Shown in pieces: positions 42,830-51,181 of a stretch of 64,000 nt of DNA. A program made the translations under genes and the position numbers. The notes beneath the pieces are model-generated. The model was given only the letters and a program-made list of their open reading frames with translations, did no database searches and was not told where the DNA came from. The number at the start of each line of letters is the position of its first letter. Positions within the stretch are counted from its first letter, which is position 1. The DNA comes from Roseibium denhamense (GTDB lineage Bacteria > Pseudomonadota > Alphaproteobacteria > Rhizobiales > Stappiaceae), in NCBI RefSeq assembly GCF_009711415.1, contig NZ_SMLZ01000104.1, positions 1-64,000 of the forward strand, given 5' to 3'.

Positions 42830-44161
42830 TCAGCCCGCTTGAATTCTCTGGAAGAACTGGTCGGCCTCATCTCCGAGCCGGTCGGACTGAGTCTTGAGCG
42901 CCCGGGACATTTCATGGATCGTTCCAACGGTCCCGTCCAGAGACGTCACCGAATCCCGGACGGCACCAATTTCATCGGTGAATGCCTGGGTGCCTTGGGC
43001 CGCGATTTGAACACTAGACGAAATTTCTGCAGTGGCGGCCGATTGCTGATCAACCGCATTGGCAATGCTCGTCGCGATCTCGGCAAGCTCATTGATAATG
43101 GACGTTATGCCATCGATATCCTGAACAGATTGCTGTGTTGCTTCCTGGATCGCGGCGATCTGTTCCGTGATCTCTTCAGTCGCCTTGGTGGTCTGGCTGG
43201 CCAGCTCCTTGACTTCGGCAGCGACAACCGCAAAGCCCTTGCCCATTTCCCCTGCCCGGGCCGCTTCAATGGTCGCGTTGAGCGCCAGAAGGTTGGTTTG
43301 CCCTGCAATGTCGGAAATCAGGCCGATTACGGACCCGACCTGCTCTGCAAAGGTTGCCAGTTTGGTGACGGAATCGTTGGTGCTTTGTGCGCCGGCCACA
43401 GCTTGCTGTGCCATTTCGCGGGATTGTCCGGCCTGGCGCCCGATCTCAATGATGGAAGCCGACATCTCTTCCGTCGCTGTTGCGCTCGACTGCACACCGC
43501 TGGAGGTTTCGGCAGAAGACGCATCCATCGCCAGAACCCGCGATGAAATCGCGGACGTCTCACGGCCAAGATCCCCGGAAGACTGTTCAAGGTCGTTCGA
43601 CGCAGCGCCGAGCGTCTTCGTCGTGCTGCCCAGCACGCCTTCAAACGCCTTGATCGCGTCCTTCAGGTTCTTCTCGCGGGTATCGGCCGCATTCACCATG
43701 GTTTCATGATAGGTCGACACGGCAATATCCATGTCCAGCATGACCAGCTTGGTCACCACTGACAGCGCCTTCTGCTTCTTGCTTCCGGACAGGAACCGCT
43801 TGGCCATGATGACATCCGTAAGCTCGGTCTGGGCGAAGGAGTAACCACCAATATACCAGCTCGGATCAAGGCCGATCCGGACATGGGCCAGCCCGATGCG
43901 GACAGCCTTTTTGAGGTATTCCTCACCCGGACCTTGATGAAACAGGACTTCCCAATGAGCCATCTGAGCCGCAACAAGTCTTTGCTGCTGGTTTCCAACC
44001 ATATCCGCCAAGTGCGGAACCGTTTTCACATGCGCGTAAAACCCGTCCAGGATGCCGGGGAGCGCCGCCTTTATGTCAGGCCAAATGGACTTGGCCAGGC
44101 TTCTGTCCTCGTCCGTGAACCGGAAGAAGCGCAAACGGTCACTTAAGCTATGGCTCGGCAT
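42830..44161 (-). CDS. globin-coupled chemoreceptor (HemAT-like)
   Basis: 443 residues with no membrane helix. N-terminal globin-sensor domain (1-160) with proximal heme histidine H93 in [18 protein letters not shown], the globin-coupled-sensor signature. A linker helix, then an MCP signalling domain (about 190-440) with hairpin tip [31 protein letters not shown] precedes the ATG. It would sense O2 or another heme ligand in the cytosol and control CheA. No C-terminal methyltransferase-tethering pentapeptide is seen. Confidence 0.9.
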   Translation of the reverse strand: MPSHSLSDRLRFFRFTDEDRSLAKSIWPDIKAALPGILDGFYAHVKTVPHLADMVGNQQQRLVAAQMAHWEVLFHQGPGEEYLKKAVRIGLAHVRIGLDPSWYIGGYSFAQTELTDVIMAKRFLSGSKKQKALSVVTKLVMLDMDIAVSTYHETMVNAADTREKNLKDAIKAFEGVLGSTTKTLGAASNDLEQSSGDLGRETSAISSRVLAMDASSAETSSGVQSSATATEEMSASIIEIGRQAGQSREMAQQAVAGAQSTNDSVTKLATFAEQVGSVIGLISDIAGQTNLLALNATIEAARAGEMGKGFAVVAAEVKELASQTTKATEEITEQIAAIQEATQQSVQDIDGITSIINELAEIATSIANAVDQQSAATAEISSSVQIAAQGTQAFTDEIGAVRDSVTSLDGTVGTIHEMSRALKTQSDRLGDEADQFFQRIQAG

Positions 44162-44482
44162 TTCGATCCCTCAATTAAGAAATGCGTGACAGGACATCTC
44201 TTTAGAGTAAATCAGCCCCTTCAACGAAACATTAAAATCGCTGCTTCGAAGAGCATTGCCGAAAGACTCCAGAGCGCGGGCGACTGGATTATTAAACACC
44301 AAGTACGGGAATGTTTTCCGGCGAATACCGCCGGGAAATATTGGCACTTTAAACAGGGATATTCCCTGCAATACACCTATGCCTAATCCGAATACTTCAT
44401 TCACTCAATCACAGCCCCGCCCTGCATCCGCAGAGTGTAAGGTCAAGATTTTGCTGCTTAAGTCGTCGGAGCTAATGATGCG
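44162..44482. other. 321-bp gap, no gene seen
   Basis: Lies upstream of the chemoreceptor gene and after the dehydratase stop. Short frames in it show no ribosome-binding site or family resemblance. It holds an imperfect hairpin (TTTTCCGGCG, AATA, CCGCCGGGAAA) at 44314-44338 and a small palindrome GGGATATTCCC near 44357. The promoter of the chemoreceptor must lie here, but I could not place it. Confidence 0.5.
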
Positions 44483-45499
44483 TTAACGCGCCAGCGCAAT
44501 CTGCAGCATATCCGGATCAATATTGCCGCCGGTCAATACCAGCCCCATTGCCTCCGGTGATCCGGGGACCTTGCCCGACAGGACGGCAGCCAAAGCCGCG
44601 ACGCCACCCGGCTCAACGACCAGCTTCAACTCGGTGAACGCGAAGGCAACCGCTTCCAGAACCTCCTCATCCGTCACGACCAACCCTTCGCCTGCGGCTC
44701 CGCGCAAAATCGAAAAACCGATCTCTCCCGGGCTTTCGGACAAAAGCGCATCGCAGATCGAGCCCGTCTTGGCGGCATTGGACAAAAGCGTTCCGGCTTG
44801 TAGCGACCGCTTGTAGTCATCGAAACCGGCGGGCTCGACCGTGTGAAACACAGCATCCGGCATGTCTTGAGACAGCGCGAGCGCAATCCCGCTGGACAAT
44901 CCGCCGCCGCCTGTGCAGGCCAGAACGCGGTCGAGCGCCACGCCTTGCGCCTTGGCCTGATGAGCCAGCTCCAACCCAACTGTTCCTTGGCCGGCAATCA
45001 CGGAAGCATCGTTATATGGGTGGACGAATGTGCCCCCTGTGCGCGCGCAAATCTCCGCAGCGATTGCTTCCCGGTCCTGGTGTTCCCGGTCATATGTGAT
45101 GACCTCAGCACCATATGCGCGGGTGCGCGCAAGCTTGATGGCCGGAGCATCCGCGGGCATGATGATGGTAGCCGGCATACCGAGGATCTTGGCAGCAGCT
45201 GCAACGCCTTGTGCATGGTTTCCGGATGAACACGCCACCACGCCTTTGTCGCGTTCGGCAGGCGAGAACTGGCTCAAACGGTTATAGGCACCCCGGAACT
45301 TAAAGGATCCTGTCCGCTGCATGGATTCCGGCTTGATGTAGACAGAAAACCCTGTGCGTTCGTTGAGAACCGGAAAGGAAAGCAGCGGTGTCAGCACCGC
45401 CTCATCTTTGATCCGGCCGGCCGCTGCAACAACGTCATCAAAGGAAACGGCCTTGGCGTCCTGTTTGGGATCGGTTTCGTTCAGGGTTTCGTGCGCCAT
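44483..45499 (-). CDS. threonine/serine dehydratase (PLP, fold II)
   Basis: 338 residues. The PLP lysine is in TGSFKFRGAYNRL, the phosphate-binding loop is CSSGNHAQGVA, and a tetraglycine-like GGGGLSSG (CTGGGGLSSGIALAL) follows. No C-terminal ACT domain, so it is the short, non-feedback-inhibited type (catabolic threonine dehydratase, serine racemase or EutB hydroxyectoine branch). No ectoine genes are near. Deaminates threonine to 2-oxobutanoate is the default. Transcribed separately from its neighbours. Confidence 0.85.
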   Translation of the reverse strand: MAHETLNETDPKQDAKAVSFDDVVAAAGRIKDEAVLTPLLSFPVLNERTGFSVYIKPESMQRTGSFKFRGAYNRLSQFSPAERDKGVVACSSGNHAQGVAAAAKILGMPATIIMPADAPAIKLARTRAYGAEVITYDREHQDREAIAAEICARTGGTFVHPYNDASVIAGQGTVGLELAHQAKAQGVALDRVLACTGGGGLSSGIALALSQDMPDAVFHTVEPAGFDDYKRSLQAGTLLSNAAKTGSICDALLSESPGEIGFSILRGAAGEGLVVTDEEVLEAVAFAFTELKLVVEPGGVAALAAVLSGKVPGSPEAMGLVLTGGNIDPDMLQIALAR

Positions 45500-45572
45500 G
45501 TCCAGTCATCCTTCCGTTTTCAATCAGGATGATGACTAGTCAAGGACGGCGCACGCTTCAAGAGCGGCGTTC

Positions 45573-46625
45573 TCACTCAGCCGCTTTTGCAGGAGCTTCG
45601 TGCACGCGCATAAACTGATCGCGTGCTTCGACACAATTATCCAAAAACTGCTTGGCGCTGGCTGCCCAGGTGTAGTTCAGGGCGATCTTGCGGCAGTGAT
45701 CCCTTGGAATATCGAGGGCTGCCTCGGCCGCCTCCGCAAGGTCCTCCGACAACACGCCTGCACCGGTATCACCGATGACGTCGAGCGGCCCCATGACCGG
45801 GAAAGCGGCAACCGGAACACCGCAGGCAAGCGCCTCAAGCATGACATTCCCGAACGTGTCCGTCAGGGAGGGAAAAACGAAGACATCCGCGTCGGAGTAA
45901 TGCCTGGCAAGTTCCTCGCCGAGCTTTGACCCGGTAAAATGGACGTTCGGATACTCGCGGCGCAGCTGATCCAGCTGCGGACCGCCGCCGACAACGACCT
46001 TGGACCCGGACAGCTTGAGATCCAAAAAGGCCTCAATGTTTTTCTCAACGGAAACCCGTCCGACATACATGAAAACCGGGCGCGGCAGATCCGGTGGCAG
46101 AACAGACCCTTCATAGGGCTTGAATAGGTCCTCATCGACCCCACGGGACCAGCGCATGAGGTTCTCGAACCCGCGGGCGCGCAGATCATTTTCCAAGGAC
46201 CGGGTTGCCACCATGCAGCCATTGGCCGAATTGTGAAAACGCCGCAACCAGCTGTAAGACCAGGACAAGGGAACCGGAAGCCGCGCGGACAGATATTCAG
46301 GAAACCGTGTATGGTAGCTGGTCGTGAAGGACCGGCCCGTTTTGCGGGCAACAGATGCGGCCAATAGCCCAAGCGGCCCCTCGGTTGCGATATGCAGATG
46401 TTCGCATCCGAACGCCTCGATCATGCGGCGCACGGCTCCCTTGTGGGTCAGGGACAGCCTGATCTCAGGATAGGTGGGGCACGGCAAGGTCCGGAATTCC
46501 TGTGGAGAAAGAACCTCCACGCGGACACCAAGTTTTTCCAGTTCTTCTGCGGTGCGCTCGAGGGACCTGACCACTCCATTTATCTGCGGATGCCATGCAT
46601 CTGTTACGATGAGAATGGAAGTCAT
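45573..46625 (-). CDS. GT4-type glycosyltransferase (Agt-like)
   Basis: 350 residues from the ATG at 46625, which overlaps the stop of the preceding phosphoesterase gene (ATGA). GT-B fold: N-terminal TDAWHPQINGVVRSLERT, and C-terminal donor site VGRVSVEKNIEAFLDL, VGGGPQLDQLRREY, PSLTDTFGNVMLEALACGVP. The sequence resembles alpha-glycosyltransferases that build glycolipids on diacylglycerol. With the upstream phosphoesterase it matches the plcP-agt pair that replaces phospholipid by glycolipid in phosphate-starved marine and rhizobial bacteria. The sugar used is unknown. Confidence 0.85.
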   Translation of the reverse strand: MTSILIVTDAWHPQINGVVRSLERTAEELEKLGVRVEVLSPQEFRTLPCPTYPEIRLSLTHKGAVRRMIEAFGCEHLHIATEGPLGLLAASVARKTGRSFTTSYHTRFPEYLSARLPVPLSWSYSWLRRFHNSANGCMVATRSLENDLRARGFENLMRWSRGVDEDLFKPYEGSVLPPDLPRPVFMYVGRVSVEKNIEAFLDLKLSGSKVVVGGGPQLDQLRREYPNVHFTGSKLGEELARHYSDADVFVFPSLTDTFGNVMLEALACGVPVAAFPVMGPLDVIGDTGAGVLSEDLAEAAEAALDIPRDHCRKIALNYTWAASAKQFLDNCVEARDQFMRVHEAPAKAAE

Positions 46626-47425
46626 GCAGCGACCGGTTCTTCTTTGGTTTTCACCGGCGCGGTCCCTGCCCGGGTTTGCTCCGCCCATCGGATCACCTCG
46701 AATGTGCCGTCATGGTGCTCGGCCACTGCGGTGCAGCTTTCGACCCAATCACCTGTATTGATATAGTGAATGCCGTTTATGTCGCGATCTGCCGCATGGT
46801 GGATATGGCCGCAAATAACTCCTTCGACGCCTTGGCGGCGGGCTTCATCTGAAAGGGCCTCCTCAAAACGGCCGATAAAGCTAACGGCGTTCTTGACCTT
46901 CAGTTTGGCCCAGGCTGACAAGGACCAGTATGTCAGTCCCAGCCGCCGGCGTATGACATTGAGCCAAGTGTTGATGCCTAGCGCCGTCACGTAGGCCTTG
47001 TCGCCGAAAAAGGCGAGCCATTTGGCATGCCGGATAACAACGTCGAACTGATCCCCATGGATCACCAGATACCGTTTACCCGTTGCCGATTCGTGGATAA
47101 TGCTGTCCGTCACTTCCACGCCGCCGAAATGCGTGCCGAGGAAACTCCTCAGAAACTCGTCATGGTTTCCAGGTATGTAAATGACGCGCGACCCTTTGCG
47201 CCCCTTCCGGAGGATTTTCTGCACGACATCATTGTGCAGCTGAGGCCAGTACCAAGACCGTTTCAACCGCCAGCCGTCTGCGATGTCGCCGACCAGATAG
47301 ATCGTCTCGGCATCATTGTCTTTCAGAAAATCCAGCAGCAATTCCGCCTGGCATCCGCGCGTCCCGAGATGGACGTCGGAAATGAACAAGGCCCGAAAGT
47401 TCCGAGATGCCTCCGGCGTTGTCAT
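46622..47425 (-). CDS. metallophosphoesterase, LpxH/PlcP-like
   Basis: 267 residues from the ATG at 47425 (GGAG 7 bp upstream). All calcineurin-fold motifs are present: ISDVHLGTRG, LVGDIADGWRLKRSW, IPGNHDEF, VIHGDQFD, CGHIHHAADR. It is usually annotated as UDP-2,3-diacylglucosamine diphosphatase (LpxH), but alphaproteobacteria normally use LpxI for that step, and coupling to a glycosyltransferase points to PlcP, a phospholipase C active under phosphate limitation. A Pho-box-like sequence lies about 46-63 bp upstream. Confidence 0.85.
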   Translation of the reverse strand: MTTPEASRNFRALFISDVHLGTRGCQAELLLDFLKDNDAETIYLVGDIADGWRLKRSWYWPQLHNDVVQKILRKGRKGSRVIYIPGNHDEFLRSFLGTHFGGVEVTDSIIHESATGKRYLVIHGDQFDVVIRHAKWLAFFGDKAYVTALGINTWLNVIRRRLGLTYWSLSAWAKLKVKNAVSFIGRFEEALSDEARRQGVEGVICGHIHHAADRDINGIHYINTGDWVESCTAVAEHHDGTFEVIRWAEQTRAGTAPVKTKEEPVAA

Positions 47426-47470
47426 AGCGCTACTCCACAATCCTGTTGGGCCGCGTTAGACGCGATTCAG

Positions 47471-47488
47471 GTATCACTATTATGACAC
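47471..47488 (-). promoter_or_regulatory. possible Pho box upstream of plcP-like gene
   Basis: The minus strand reads GTGTCATAATAGTGATAC. The first half TGTCAT matches the Pho-box repeat; the second half (GTGATAC against CTGTCAT) matches poorly. Position (about 46 bp before the ATG) suits PhoB activation. Tentative. Confidence 0.32.
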
Positions 47489-47656
47489 CCGCCCCGACTT
47501 TTCGGCCATGGTTAATTACCTGTCTTACAAATTTGGGCACCCGGACAGCAAAAGCAATTCACCCGCTTTACGGTTCTCCGCTTCCGCTGAGGCACTTAAG
47601 ATTTGACAGGCAGGCGGCGCTGCTCAAAAGAAAGAGCATGACCATAGAAGGAATGG

Positions 47657-48442
47657 ATGGATATGGATCTGGGATTAACCGGCAAAACGGCCATTATCTG
47701 CGCATCGAGCAAGGGCCTTGGCCGCGGATGCGCGGAGGCTTTGGCCGCAGCAGGCTGCAACATCGTCATCAATGGCCGGAACACGGATGTTCTTGAAGAA
47801 ACGCGCCTTGCTTTGAGCACCAGATTTCCGGTCACCGTGACAGCGGTTGCCGCGGACGTTTCAATGCCGAAGGGGCAAAGGACGCTTCTGGAGGCGTGTG
47901 ACGCGCCGGATATCCTCGTCAACAACAATGGCGGCCCGCCCCGGCGGGACTACACCGAACTTGACCGTGCAGCCCTTTTGGAAGGCGCTGTGCAGAACTT
48001 TGTCACACCCGTAGAACTGATCCAGGCTGTTGTGCCGGGCATGAAAGCCAGGGGATTTGGCCGGATCGTGAACATCACCTCAATGTCGGTGAAAATGCCG
48101 ATCGAAGGCCTGGACCTGTCCAGCGGCGCGCGGGCCGGCCTGACCGCTTTTCTGGCCGGGGTTTGCCGCCAATTGGCGCCGCACGGAATTACCGTGAACA
48201 ACCTGCTGCCGGGGAAGATGGATACGGATCGGCTGAAAGGCGGCTTCGACAGGATGTCTCAGGCCTCTGGCAAGTCCCTCGAAACAGTCCGTTCGGAGCA
48301 AGCCGCTGAGATTCCGGCCAAACGCTTTGGGACGGCAGAGGAGTTTGGCGAGACCTGCGCTTTCCTGTGTTCAAAACATGCGGGCTATATCACGGGTCAG
48401 AACATCCTGATGGATGGTGGCCTCTACCCCGCCGCATTCTGA
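47657..48442 (+). CDS. SDR-family oxidoreductase lacking the YxxxK motif
   Basis: 261 residues. Rossmann motif CASSKGLGRGCAEAL (TGxxxGxG-like), NNNGGPP, and the strand INITSMSVKMP with the usual serine. Where classical SDRs have YxxSKxA, this protein has DLSSGARAGLTAFL, so both catalytic Tyr and Lys are missing. The C-terminal GYITGQNILMDGGLYPA is normal. It may bind NADP without reducing, or use other residues. GAAGGA precedes the ATG. Stands alone, convergent with the interrupted porin gene. Confidence 0.88.
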   Translation: MDMDLGLTGKTAIICASSKGLGRGCAEALAAAGCNIVINGRNTDVLEETRLALSTRFPVTVTAVAADVSMPKGQRTLLEACDAPDILVNNNGGPPRRDYTELDRAALLEGAVQNFVTPVELIQAVVPGMKARGFGRIVNITSMSVKMPIEGLDLSSGARAGLTAFLAGVCRQLAPHGITVNNLLPGKMDTDRLKGGFDRMSQASGKSLETVRSEQAAEIPAKRFGTAEEFGETCAFLCSKHAGYITGQNILMDGGLYPAAF

Positions 48443-48452
48443 TCCGGCTACG

Positions 48453-48480
48453 AAAAAGCCGGGGCAAAAACCCCGGCTCA
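48453..48480 (-). terminator. terminator of FadL-type porin gene
   Basis: Stem GCCGGGG / CCCCGGC with CAAAAA loop; on the minus strand it is followed by TTTTTCG. It may also slow the plus-strand SDR transcript. Confidence 0.78.
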
Positions 48481-48507
48481 AACATAAACTTTTTAGATCT
48501 TTTGGTA

Positions 48508-49800
48508 TCAGAAGCGAACCCGGAAAGACGCACTCAAAATATCGACAGACGAGTCGACGGAGCCCGCCAGGACGCCTTTCGTCGCACTGTAGTCTTGATG
48601 AGACGCATCGATGTTGATGTCCGTATCTGTCCCGAAAATATGAGTATAAGCTAGGTCGAAAGACATGTGCTTGTTGAATTCATAGGATGCGCCGCCACTG
48701 ACCCAAATCCGGTTGTTGTCGGGAAGACGCGCAGAGCGGATTTCTTCATCAATCGGGGACCATTCGTAGGCCGCACCGGCACGCAGGGTCAGCTTATCGT
48801 TGAAATCATATTCGCCGCCAAGCGCCAGGAAGAAACCGTCGTTGTAATTGAAGGGCAATGACGTGATTTCGGCCCCAGTAGCAGCCGAGGTAATGCGAGG
48901 CTGTTTCAACCGGCTCCAGTTTGTCCATTCAAAGGTACCAAGCACGCGGATATCTTCGGTGATACTGTGCTTTGCAGACAGCGTTATCATGTCCGGCGTT
49001 ACCAGGGTTGTATCGACGTCTGTGTTTGAAACAACCGTTGGTGCAGCCGGGTTGAGAGCAGCGTTCAGATTTCCGCCAATCTTAGTGAACATGGCCGAGC
49101 GGTAGCCCAACCCGATCTCCGTCGACTCGATCGGTTTGAATGTCAATCCCGCAGTCACGCCAACGCCAATTCAGGTGCCTGCTAAGGTCTGCCCAGGAAG
49201 GTTCGCCAGAGTTGGTGACAGTGCCGCATTCGTCAAACGTATGTCCGCATACTGCACTTGAGGTCCAAATGCGACCGAAATCATATCGTTAAATTTCCAA
49301 CCAACGATTGGATTTACATTGATCGAGAAAACCTTTGAAGAGCGATTGTACCCGGCACCTGTCCAATCCTCATCTTCGACTTTTGTGGACAACCCATAGG
49401 GAGCCGTGATGGACATGCCCAGGTAAAGCTGATCGTTCACATTGATGGCGGTGTAGCTAGAGGGAATGAACGCATCAGAGCCGATGTCACCAGTATCGTA
49501 AGGGGCAACAACTGCTCCGCCCGCAAGTGTGTTTGTGCCTTCAATGTCGGCATTCGGCACAATTAGCGTGTTATGCCCCTCAAACGTAATGCCGTGACCA
49601 GCGCCGGTGATTGTAGCCGGATTCCAAAACATACCAGAGATTGAATCACCGGTTGTCCCGTTACCGGCAAAAGACATTCCCTGGTAATAACTGCTCTGCT
49701 CGCGCAGAGCAAAACCGCCAGCGTGTGCCGCAGTGGCGACAATCGACAACGCTACTGCGGTAGAAGTAAGAAGAACTGATTTTTTTACTGCCCACGACAT
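48508..49800 (-). pseudogene. FadL/OmpP1-type outer-membrane porin interrupted by in-frame TGA
   Basis: One frame from ATG 49800 to the stop at 48508 is broken only by TGA at 49171-49173. The upstream part (209 aa) has a signal peptide ending AAHA and the FadL start GGFALREQSSYYQGMSFAG, NPATITG. The downstream part (IGVGVTAGLTFKP, then TEIGLGYRS, ending SASFRVRF) is the rest of the barrel. In relatives the interrupted site has Trp (W-G-x-G-x-x-AG), so a TGG-to-TGA change explains it. Full length would be 430 residues, normal for FadL. Either a recent pseudogene, a sequencing error, or read-through. Role: uptake of fatty acids or other hydrophobic compounds. Confidence 0.88.
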
Positions 49801-50233
49801 TCGTTTCTCTCCCGTCCTCCTCCCCCCGGAGGAATCATGACATTTGCTGACAAGGTTGGACTAAGTTCCTCGCGGTTGACAATAAGCAATCGCAGGGCAC
49901 CGCCCCCCCTAAAAAAATGGTGCAGCGCGATATCAACGGGGCGATTCGGAGTACATTCGGGTCAAAGGTGCGTCAAACTGCGACAAATCACCGATTTCGG
50001 TGGCATTTGTCACACTACGAACACAAACTGACACAAATGCCTATTTTTTGAGCAGTTACCAATACGTCATATGGGAAACTACTTTGTTTTTCGACCGTTG
50101 CGGCAAAGACACATATACCGCAACGGAATGGGCATAACCTTCGGCCACCTTCGCCCGTTTCCTGGATCCATGACCGGCTTGCGCGGCCATACTCCACCCG
50201 TCATTCTCTGAGCTTCCAACAACAGGAGTTGCC
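49801..50233. other. 433-bp divergent gap with inverted repeats
   Basis: Separates the fadL-type gene and the FAH gene. It contains a purine-rich Shine-Dalgarno region for fadL (complement of CTCCTCCCCCCGGAGG), a perfect 9-bp inverted repeat GGCATTTGT / ACAAATGCC at 50002-50010 and 50033-50041, and another GACAAAT / ATTTGTC pair at 49982-50011. The recurring ATTTGT element may be an operator for a regulator of one or both genes. No gene was seen. Confidence 0.5.
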
Positions 50234-51076
50234 ATGAAATTGGTTCGCTATGGTCCAAAAGGGGCCGAAAAACCGGGACTGATCGACGAGGCTGGCGTGC
50301 TACGTGACTTGTCGGCCCATGTCTCTGACATTGATTGCGATACCTGCACCAACGCCCAGCTGGATCGGCTCGCAGCCCTCGAGCCCGCCGCCCTTCCACA
50401 AGTTGCCGGGTCCCCCAGGCTTGGCAGCCCGATCAAACGCCCCGGACATTTTATTGCAATCGGCCTGAACTTCAGGGACCACGCTGCAGAAGCTGGACAG
50501 CCCATCCCGAGCGAACCAGTCGTTTTTTCAAAAGCGCCGAGCAGTATCAATGGTCCCCATGACGATGTTGTCATCCCAAAAGGGTGCACGAAACTGGACT
50601 GGGAGGTAGAGCTTGCTTTTGTCGTAAGCCAGCGCGCCTGGCAGATCAGCGAGGCCGATGCCTTTGCCCATATTGCCGGGTATCTCATTTGTAATGATGT
50701 TTCCGAACGCACTTGGCAATTTGGCGGAAGCGGCCAATGGACCAAGGGCAAAAGCGGTCCGACATTCGGCCCCCTTGGCCCCTATCTGGTGACAACGGAC
50801 GAGATACCGGATCCCCAGAACCTCGATATCTTTCTTGATGTCAACGGCACGCGGCGCCAAACGGGCAACACATCGACAATGATTTTCCCAATAGCGGAAA
50901 TCATCGCTTACTTGTCCGGCATTATGGTTCTCGAGCCGGGTGACGTCGTCACCACCGGGACACCGCCGGGCGTCGGCATGGGCATGAACCCGCCGGTGTT
51001 CCTACAGCCGGGCGATGTCATGACCCTTGGCATCAGCGGGCTTGGCGAGCAGCGCCAGAAGGTTGTCGCCGCCTAG
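50234..51076 (+). CDS. fumarylacetoacetate-hydrolase-family protein
   Basis: 280 residues. Metal ligands of the FAH fold: DWEVELAFVVS and NDVSERTWQ, plus KSGPTFGPLGPYLV and TGTPPGVGMGMNPP. This subgroup includes ureidoglycolate lyase-like and 2-hydroxyhepta-2,4-diene-1,7-dioate isomerase-like enzymes; the exact substrate cannot be told. An ATG with CAGGAG 7 bp upstream. The stop codon lies inside the edge of a REP-like palindrome. Confidence 0.9.
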   Translation: MKLVRYGPKGAEKPGLIDEAGVLRDLSAHVSDIDCDTCTNAQLDRLAALEPAALPQVAGSPRLGSPIKRPGHFIAIGLNFRDHAAEAGQPIPSEPVVFSKAPSSINGPHDDVVIPKGCTKLDWEVELAFVVSQRAWQISEADAFAHIAGYLICNDVSERTWQFGGSGQWTKGKSGPTFGPLGPYLVTTDEIPDPQNLDIFLDVNGTRRQTGNTSTMIFPIAEIIAYLSGIMVLEPGDVVTTGTPPGVGMGMNPPVFLQPGDVMTLGISGLGEQRQKVVAA

Positions 51077-51112
51077 ATCAGCGGGCGGTAAATCAGACCC
51101 GATTTACCGCCC
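51075..51112 (-). repeat. REP-like palindrome, copy 3
   Basis: Inverted relative to copies 1 and 2. Arms GGGCGGTAAATC / GATTTACCGCCC are perfect 12-bp complements, with AGATCAGC on the left. It overlaps the last bases of the FAH stop and lies between convergent genes. Confidence 0.8.
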
Positions 51113-51181
51113 AGAGCCGATCGAATAGGGAGGGATCGGGTATCGCTGAATGTTTCTGACAAACGCCCGATGCTCCTGTCT

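Noticed and set aside
44150..44386. A 78-codon frame in the gap upstream of the chemoreceptor gene
   Set aside because: It overlaps the start of the chemoreceptor gene, lacks a ribosome-binding site and its product has no recognisable features.
46622..47425. Phosphoesterase called LpxH outright
   Set aside because: The motifs fit, but alphaproteobacteria generally use LpxI, and coupling to a glycosyltransferase favours another role; a neutral name was kept.
49171..49173. In-frame TGA considered as selenocysteine or recoded tryptophan
   Set aside because: No selenocysteine element or conserved Cys at the site, and TGA serves as a normal stop for many genes in this window (e.g. ycjX, thiD context), so a nonsense change or error is simpler.
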